Shown here: piece after piece, positions 59,027-64,000 of the stretch
Position numbering within the stretch: the stretch's first letter is position 1
How the letters are laid out: every line of letters starts with the position of its first letter
NCBI RefSeq assembly: GCF_902459465.1
Contig: NC_047065.1
Location: 13,741,634-13,805,633, forward strand
Source: Asterias rubens
Taxonomy: Eukaryota > Echinodermata > Asteroidea > Forcipulatida > Asteriidae
Length of the DNA: 64,000 bases
Direction: 5' to 3'
Translations under genes and position numbers: made by a program
The notes under the pieces: generated by a model
Seen by the model: only the letters and a program-made list of their open reading frames with translations
Told to the model about the DNA's origin: nothing
Databases searched by the model: none

Positions 59027-59380
59027 AAAGTTCTTGCACAAAATGTTTGCAAATACGTATCAAAATCATAAGAGATGTGATAGTTGTGATAGTTTGGATT
59101 TATGGAACAACCTTACAGTTTAAATAGGAACTCAAAGGTCAAATTCAAATTTGTATTCAACACCCTTCCAGTTTTGTCAAATTTGTCAAAATGTCAAATT
59201 CAACGCCGTTTTGATTGCTTAGCAACAATGAGGATAAACCAATAATTCCCCATACAAATTGTTCAAACCCAAAATTGAATTTTTACCTTGGAGTTCTTCT
59301 TTAAGCTGTGTTAGCCTGGAAGTATTTATTCTGACCTTGCCAATTAATGTAATTTGACCATTCCACAAGCATTGTAGTTA

Positions 59381-60099
59381 ACCCTCTAGTCCCTGCACCG
59401 CCCGAGTTTCTGAAAACCAATTTTTCAAGATTCTTGCAGTAAATAACTGGAATCGTAGTTCAATTTTTAAAAGATAGCTTAATATTTATGCACAATTTTT
59501 TACCCTTTCGGTAATGTTTGTATAAAAGTACAAGCTCCCATTGGGAACAATAATCGGCTCTCGAATATTTTTTTGGAAGGATAAAATGGACACAATAGCT
59601 TTTCAAGGCTTTAATCTGACTCAATGCTCAAACTAATTAAATGCGAAGGCGTTAGTTTTTGACAATATCAATATTAATGATGAATAAATACAGTTTCCTT
59701 TGTGTTTACTAATTGGTATGAGCTAAATTATTTCATCGTCATTAGCTTCGATGAAATAATTTAGCTCATACTAATTAGTAAGCACAAAGGAAACTGTATT
59801 TATTCATCATTAATGATTGATGATATTGTCGAAAACTAACGCCTTCGCATTTAATTAGTATGAGCATTGAGCCAGATAAAAGCCTTGAAAGCTATTGTGT
59901 CCATTTTATCCTTACAAAAAAATATTCGAGAGCTGATTATTGTTCCCAATGGGAGCTTGTACTTTTATACAAACATTACCAAAAGGGTAAAAAATTGTGC
60001 ATAAATATTAAGCTATCTGTTAAAAATTGAACTACGATTCCAGTTGTTTACTGCAAGAATCTTGAAAAATTGGTTTTCAGAAACTCGGGTGGTGCAGTG
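59381..60099. repeat. Family J foldback, array copy 2
   Basis: Nearly identical to the copy 1070 bp earlier, including the same shortened right end, so the two arose by tandem duplication and not by two insertions. Confidence 0.92.
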
Positions 60100-60839
60100 A
60101 AAGTTCTTGCACAAAATGTTTGCAAATACGTATCAAAATCATAAAAGATGTGATAGTTGTGATAGTTTGGATTTATGGAACAACCTTACAGTTTAAATAG
60201 GAACTCAAAGGTCAAATTCAAATTTGTATTCAATACCCTTCCAGTTTTTGTCAAATTTGTCAAAATGTCAAATTCAACACCGTTTTGATTGCTTAGAGAC
60301 AATTAGGATAAACCAATAATTCCCCATACAAATTGTTCAAACCCAAAATTGAATTTGACCTTGGAGTTCTTCTTTAAGCTGTGTTAGCCTGGAAGTATTT
60401 ATTCTGACCTTGCCAATTAATGTAATTTGACCATTCCAGAAGCATTGTAGTTAAAGAAGTTCTTGCACAAATTGTTTGCAATAAAGTATCAAAATCATAA
60501 GAGATGTGATAGTTGTGATAGTTTTGATTTATGGAACAACCTTACAGTTTAAACTGTGTTAGCCTGGAAGTATTTATTCTGACCTTGCCAATTAGGTAGA
60601 TTTTTTGTAATTTTTTAAATTCACTGAAATTGTTGACTGATTATGAAACATACAGAAAACCCCATTTTGCACATGTGATGTTTTGGATTGTTAATATTAT
60701 TACCATTAAATTTTTATTAAAAAGTTGTTATCTTGAAATTCATGTTGTAGTCGCCAAGTCTCAGTATTTATGATGTGTCCATTTATTACAGCCCTAAACT
60801 CCATGAAATAACACTTTGCTAGTATTCAACACAAGCATT

Positions 60840-61240
60840 GTGTATATTATTACCAGTTTTAAAGGCACACAGTTTACATTAAAAATCGGTAAAATCTATA
60901 CTTCAAAATTGAGTAATTATTTTACATGAGTGGATTTATACCCAGCAATTCAGTAAAAAAAAATACCCAATATTGATGTAAAGTTTTACACAACTATTTA
61001 CATTGTAAAGCGGTAAAGTCTTACGTCACAATTAAGTAATATTTTACATGAGTGGGTTTACCCAACAATTCAGTAAAGAAAACTACCCAATATTTATGTA
61101 AACTTTTACACAGCTATTAAGCAAGATATTACCCAACGCCTGTTGGGTAAAGTTTTACCTAATAGTTATGGTGTTCGCCCACTACATCTAAAACAGGTAA
61201 TATTTTACACAAGTTGTGTAATCTTTCCTCTGTGTGTACA
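60840..61240 (+). repeat. Direct repeats at the right end of the 5.1-kb element
   Basis: Two units of about 130-140 bp: ACATGAGTGGATTTATACCC / ACATGAGTGGGTTTACCC and ACCCAATATTGATGTAAAGT / ACCCAATATTTATGTAAACT. The text is rich in TTTTACACA. The left end of the element (56150-56360) has similar AT-rich TTTAC words, inverted. Confidence 0.75.
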
Positions 61241-61319
61241 GAAGAATATTTTTTGCCCATTCCTTGTGCACCAGTTGTACATTGGGTCCGGTGTGTTTAT
61301 TACATTACTATTGCTTGCC

Positions 61320-61737
61320 ACGCCTATGTTTAAACACTTCTTCTATAGCCACACGTTTAAAAACACCCCACGTGACGTGCTTATCACCATTATGAATAGC
61401 GAAACTGTCTTGTGTAATGAATTGAGCTTCCTTTGGGGGACATTTGATTCTGCGTGTCCCCCACCAGTGAACCCGTTTTCCATTGCGTCGCAATGCCATT
61501 CGTTGCCATGGAAACGGGAAAACCCTGTTGTACGGTGACTGAGAAACAGCAGATCAACGAATAGGAGTTGTTTCACCTGCTTTTACTACTTCAACGCTAT
61601 AACGCTATAAAAAGCAACACATCAACTAGATAGAGGGAGCTGAAGAGTTTTCTGTTCAACCGAAAATTACCAAGAGTCTTTATCAAAAAGTACGAGTAGG
61701 CCTACTTTTTGACCTAGTCATTATTCCTGTTAGAATC
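61320..61737 (+). promoter_or_regulatory. L3 lectin upstream region: E-box, X-box and TATA box
   Basis: CCACGTGACGTG (61368-61379) is an E-box overlapping a CRE-like TGACG. GTTGCCATGGAAAC at 61502-61515 is a textbook RFX X-box, followed by GGGAAAACCC. TATAAAAAG at 61606-61614 is a good TATA box about 125 bp before the ATG. All align with the L2 upstream region. Confidence 0.65.
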
Positions 61738-62334
61738 ATGGACGGCGCTTTTCAAGTCATCTTAGTTCTGTGGGTTTGCTGTGGCTATATTTTGGCTGAG
61801 ATCTGCCCTCCCGACTGGAACCGATACGGCGAGTCGTGTTACTTCATTTCAAATACCACGATGGATTGGTACCAAGCAAATCGCACTTGTACCGAAAGGT
61901 CGCGAGCCAACCTGGCCTACCCAACCTCACAACCCGAACAGGATTACATATGGGAACTATTCCAGAACAAGTTTCCTTCTACCGATCTCTGGATTGGTTG
62001 TAATGACATCGAGGAGGAGGGAAACTGGCAGGAATGTCCGATGAAGAGCGGCACCAACGGTTATGCAAATTGGGGCGATGGGGAACCCAACGATCAGTAC
62101 GAATCCGATTGTGGATTGATAAGGTTAAGTAATAACGGCCTCTGGGATGATTATCCGTGCACCCATGGGCTGTTTGCTGTCTGCAAGCTCCCCGTCTGCA
62201 GCGTACGTTTGACACCCAAGTGCCTGCTCCGCCACGCTATGGAGGAGCTAGAGAAATCGTGCAGCGGGAAGGGTTGCCGATCACACCCTCAATATCAAAC
62301 CTCCCTTATAGACAACTGCTGTGATGATCAGTAA
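61738..62334 (+). CDS. Secreted C-type lectin L3 with conserved Cys tail
   Basis: Single exon, 198 residues. Signal peptide 1-20, CTLD from Cys23 to Cys149, with EPN (116-118) and WDD (136-138), so calcium-dependent mannose-type binding is plausible. The extra cysteine pair C88/C100 is present. The tail is nearly the same as in L2 (CSVRLTPKCLLRH, CSGKGCRSHPQY, NCCDDQ), ending at a matching stop. Two possible N-glycosylation sites (NTT near 39, NRT near 48). At DNA level the last about 170 nt differ from L2 at only about six positions, far fewer than the CTLD part. Upstream, coding and downstream homology to L2 shows a segmental duplication. Likely an extracellular recognition or immune protein. 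Confidence 0.92.
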   Translation: MDGAFQVILVLWVCCGYILAEICPPDWNRYGESCYFISNTTMDWYQANRTCTERSRANLAYPTSQPEQDYIWELFQNKFPSTDLWIGCNDIEEEGNWQECPMKSGTNGYANWGDGEPNDQYESDCGLIRLSNNGLWDDYPCTHGLFAVCKLPVCSVRLTPKCLLRHAMEELEKSCSGKGCRSHPQYQTSLIDNCCDDQ

Positions 62335-63000
62335 ACGACTGAAAGGGGAAACTGGCCTGCGATGAGAACTATCAACGCTTCAATTTATGTACAGAAAACA
62401 TTGAGGCAATTTTTCTGACACTCGTAAACTCTGCACGGTCGACTCGTAGTAACTTGAATCATGAAAGAATGAAAATACTTCCTATGCTTGAAATAAGTTG
62501 AAAGAAACATGGTTTGTCATCTGAACAACGAAACTTATACTGAAGAAGTAACTAAGTAAGAGATGGACGGTGAGAAGAATAGTGAACTATTTGATTTGAA
62601 GACTTATATATTTCTGCACGGAAAAGGAAAGGTAAAGGAACTTTTCGTTACTTTCTAAAGTCAGTAAATCATTGACGAGCTACCGGCCGGGTAAGAGCGT
62701 TGTGTGGTGCGGGAAGGCTTGCCGATCACACCCCATGTCGCTCCTTCAATCTGTTGGAGCAAGATGCAGGGAAGATGGTTTGCCAGCTGAACAACGCAAC
62801 GCGCCGAGAAGTGGCTGATGGTGACATGAAAGTCAATGAAAGATGCTACTTCTTCGATCTGTAGAAATGGAGTTTCGAAAACATTTCAATGACTCAGTAC
62901 TTTTGGGCGTGTAAAGCATGGAGAGGACTTTCCAAACAATATTGGTGTTTTTTCCCTCTTTAAATAAAAGTGTTTATGATATTGTGAGTTGTGACTTCAG
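62335..63000 (+). other. L3 3' flank
   Basis: Aligns with the L2 3' flank. AATAAA at about 62962-62968 (TTTAAATAAAAGTG) is a plausible polyadenylation signal, about 630 bp after the stop codon. Confidence 0.6.
62676..62780 (+). pseudogene. Second, broken copy of the lectin tail downstream of L3
   Basis: WCGKACRSHP in one frame, then a 1-nt deletion shifts to HSFNLLEQDAGK. It corresponds to the relic at 48890-48990 and to the L1 tail. TCTAAAGTCAG upstream could be an acceptor, but the frameshift argues against use. Confidence 0.65.
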
Positions 63001-63250
63001 TTTGAATATATTACTGATGATATAAAACGCATCCCTTTATTATTAACCCCCTTATAATAATGTAAGCGAGGTTGCGTAACATCATTACGTTTCAGCGTAA
63101 AAATGCTAAGCGCAAAAACAAATGTATTAGCATTCTCAAGGGAGTCATTCTTCGCATTGAAAATTTGCACACAAAATAATGGTGAACACAAATCAAGTCG
63201 TGTGACGCTAACCACCAATAATTATTTTCACAATAACTAATGATAGAAAC
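63000..63250. other. L3 block end with empty Harbinger site
   Basis: TAACATCATTACGTTTCAGC then ATGCTAAGCGCAAAAACAAA run without a break, whereas in the L2 block the same text is split at 49656/51713. This is the empty-site control for the 2.06-kb element. Confidence 0.85.
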
Positions 63251-63264
63251 ATATGAGGGGACCT

Positions 63265-63535
63265 TTAAAAGCAATGGACACCTTTGGTAATATTTTTGTC
63301 AAAAACCAGCCTTCTTACTTGGTGTATCTGAACACATGCATAAAGTTACATAAACAAAATTAAAAACTGTGAAAGTTGCGAGAAAATAATGGAAGAACAA
63401 AAATCTTGTCGCACAAGTTGTGTGCGTTCAAATGCTTGAATTTGAGACCTGCTTAAGTGACAAATAATTACCTCTTTAAGAAGAACTACGTCACTCCAGA
63501 GAGAGAGAGCTGTTTCTCACAATGTTTTATATTAT
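63265..63535 (-). repeat. Family A element, diverged and truncated
   Basis: TTTAAAAGCAATGGACACCT at the left, then TTGCGAGAAAATAATGG, TTGTCGCACAAGTTGTGTGC and CACAATGTTTTATATTAT on the minus orientation; the far end is lost. Confidence 0.8.
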
Positions 63536-64000
63536 AGAACTGACATACAGATCCTTGCCATTTGATTGGTGGAACTTACTTCACGTGACATTCACTATTA
63601 CTCCCATCCGCGCACCGGCGATCAAAAACACCTATTCACCCATGGGGAATAGCATTTCCCATTCAACAGTTAGGATCATCCTTGTTCCCGATGTTTTTGA
63701 GCAGTACAGCGCCGCCGCGCCGCTGCTAAAACAAAGGAGCATCTGTGCAAAAGATTGTGATCCGATTTGTGCATCGTTGCCGCTATTAAAGCGGCGCTAT
63801 ATTAATTTTGGTTGTCAGTAATTTGTGTAATTTTTCATAATGTTATACTTTTAAAATACATCAAATGACAAGGATCTATGTCAGTTATATAAAACAAATA
63901 TTGAGTGGCTTTAATTCGTGGAATGGAAGGAATATTATCGCTCGGTAAACTTCATACTGTTTCATTTTACTCGGCTGCGCCTCGTGAAATAAAACAGTCC
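63536..64000. other. Unassigned stretch to the window end
   Basis: Contains short inverted words GCGCCGCCGCGCCGC / GCGGCGC (63710-63800) and, at the very end, GTTTCATTTTACTCGG with CCTCGTGAAATAAAAC as an inverted pair. A 99-codon open frame at 63522-63821 starts in the family A repeat and has no recognisable domain. Confidence 0.4.

Larger units (their letters stand above)
57935..60600 (+). repeat. Compound tandem array with embedded foldbacks
   Basis: A unit of about 355 bp (AAGTTCTTGCACAAAATGTT to CAGAAGCATTGTAGTTAA) occurs at about 57955-58310, 59027-59380, 60100-60450, with a partial copy at 60450-60600. The first three are separated by family J foldbacks at identical positions, so a 1070-bp unit (spacer plus foldback) is itself duplicated. 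Between copies three and four there is no foldback: the unoccupied arrangement. Confidence 0.9.
56127..61242. mobile_element. Candidate 5.1-kb transposable element upstream of L3
   Basis: The left end TATACACTCAGAAAAAGAAT and the reverse complement of the right end, TGTACACACAGAGGAAAGAT, are similar imperfect inverted repeats, both followed by text rich in TTTTAC/GTAAAA. Between them lie the degenerate exon at 57596 and the compound tandem array. The superfamily is not recognised. Boundaries are inferred from the end similarity only. Confidence 0.45.

Noticed and set aside
61143..61538. 131-codon open frame upstream of L3
   Set aside because: Covers the end of the candidate 5.1-kb element and the conserved L3 promoter region; the homologous L2 region does not keep the frame.

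Overview
The window looks like gene-poor, AT-rich nuclear DNA from a marine invertebrate deuterostome, most likely an echinoderm (a sea star is my best guess, not proven). The evidence is spliced genes with GT-AG introns, a UBE2V-type protein close to the vertebrate one, secreted C-type lectins of an invertebrate style, and many short inverted-repeat elements and tRNA-derived SINEs. No bacterial signals (operons, ribosome binding sites) are seen. All recognised genes are on the + strand.

Genes. (1) 1742-7047 is a four-exon ubiquitin-conjugating enzyme E2 variant (UBE2V1/UBE2V2, Mms2 type), complete at 136 residues. (2) 24526-30046 is a two-coding-exon C2H2 zinc-finger protein of 1014 residues, with two N-terminal fingers, a long disordered middle and one C-terminal finger; I cannot name its family. 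(3) At 41644-42345, 47975-48574 and 61738-62334 lie three intronless secreted C-type lectin genes (L1, L2, L3). Each has a signal peptide, one CTLD and an unusual cysteine-containing C-terminal tail. L2 and L3 sit in a duplicated block reaching from about 0.4 kb upstream to about 1 kb or more downstream of the CDS. Their 3' flanks still carry a second, broken copy of the tail. A degenerate exon of a multicopy, transposon-like protein lies at 57596-57925.

Repeats fill most of the rest. Family A (about 360-390 bp) and family B (about 370 bp) have terminal inverted repeats next to TTAA. Family C is a 119-bp hairpin element, D a palindromic element rich in CTTAGC, E a TTAA-flanked element, F a CCAAT/GC-box repeat, G an element ending in CAGGCCTG, H an element with TTTCACAAA-type ends, and I a repeat of about 90 bp. 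Family J is a 730-bp near-perfect foldback. Three elements with TTA or TAA target duplications (8863-9026, 18960-20476, 49657-51712) fit PIF/Harbinger, and two with 8-bp target duplications (13944-14289, 33042-33337) fit hAT. Tandem arrays have units of 16 bp (2150-2611, 3238-3346, 13220-13505), 168 bp (25985-26945) and 89 bp (38694-39127), and a compound array lies at 57935-60600. A 774-bp segment occurs twice with no difference seen (37433-38206 and 40461-41234).

How it fits together. The UBE2V and zinc-finger genes look like ordinary conserved single-copy genes whose introns have collected repeats. The lectins are the accessory part: a small expanding family with a changing binding domain, a conserved tail, a shared upstream region with an RFX-type X-box, and heavy transposon traffic between copies. 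Comparing the L2 and L3 blocks dates insertions: a SINE and a 2.06-kb Harbinger-like element entered the L2 block after duplication, and the L3 block keeps the empty site.
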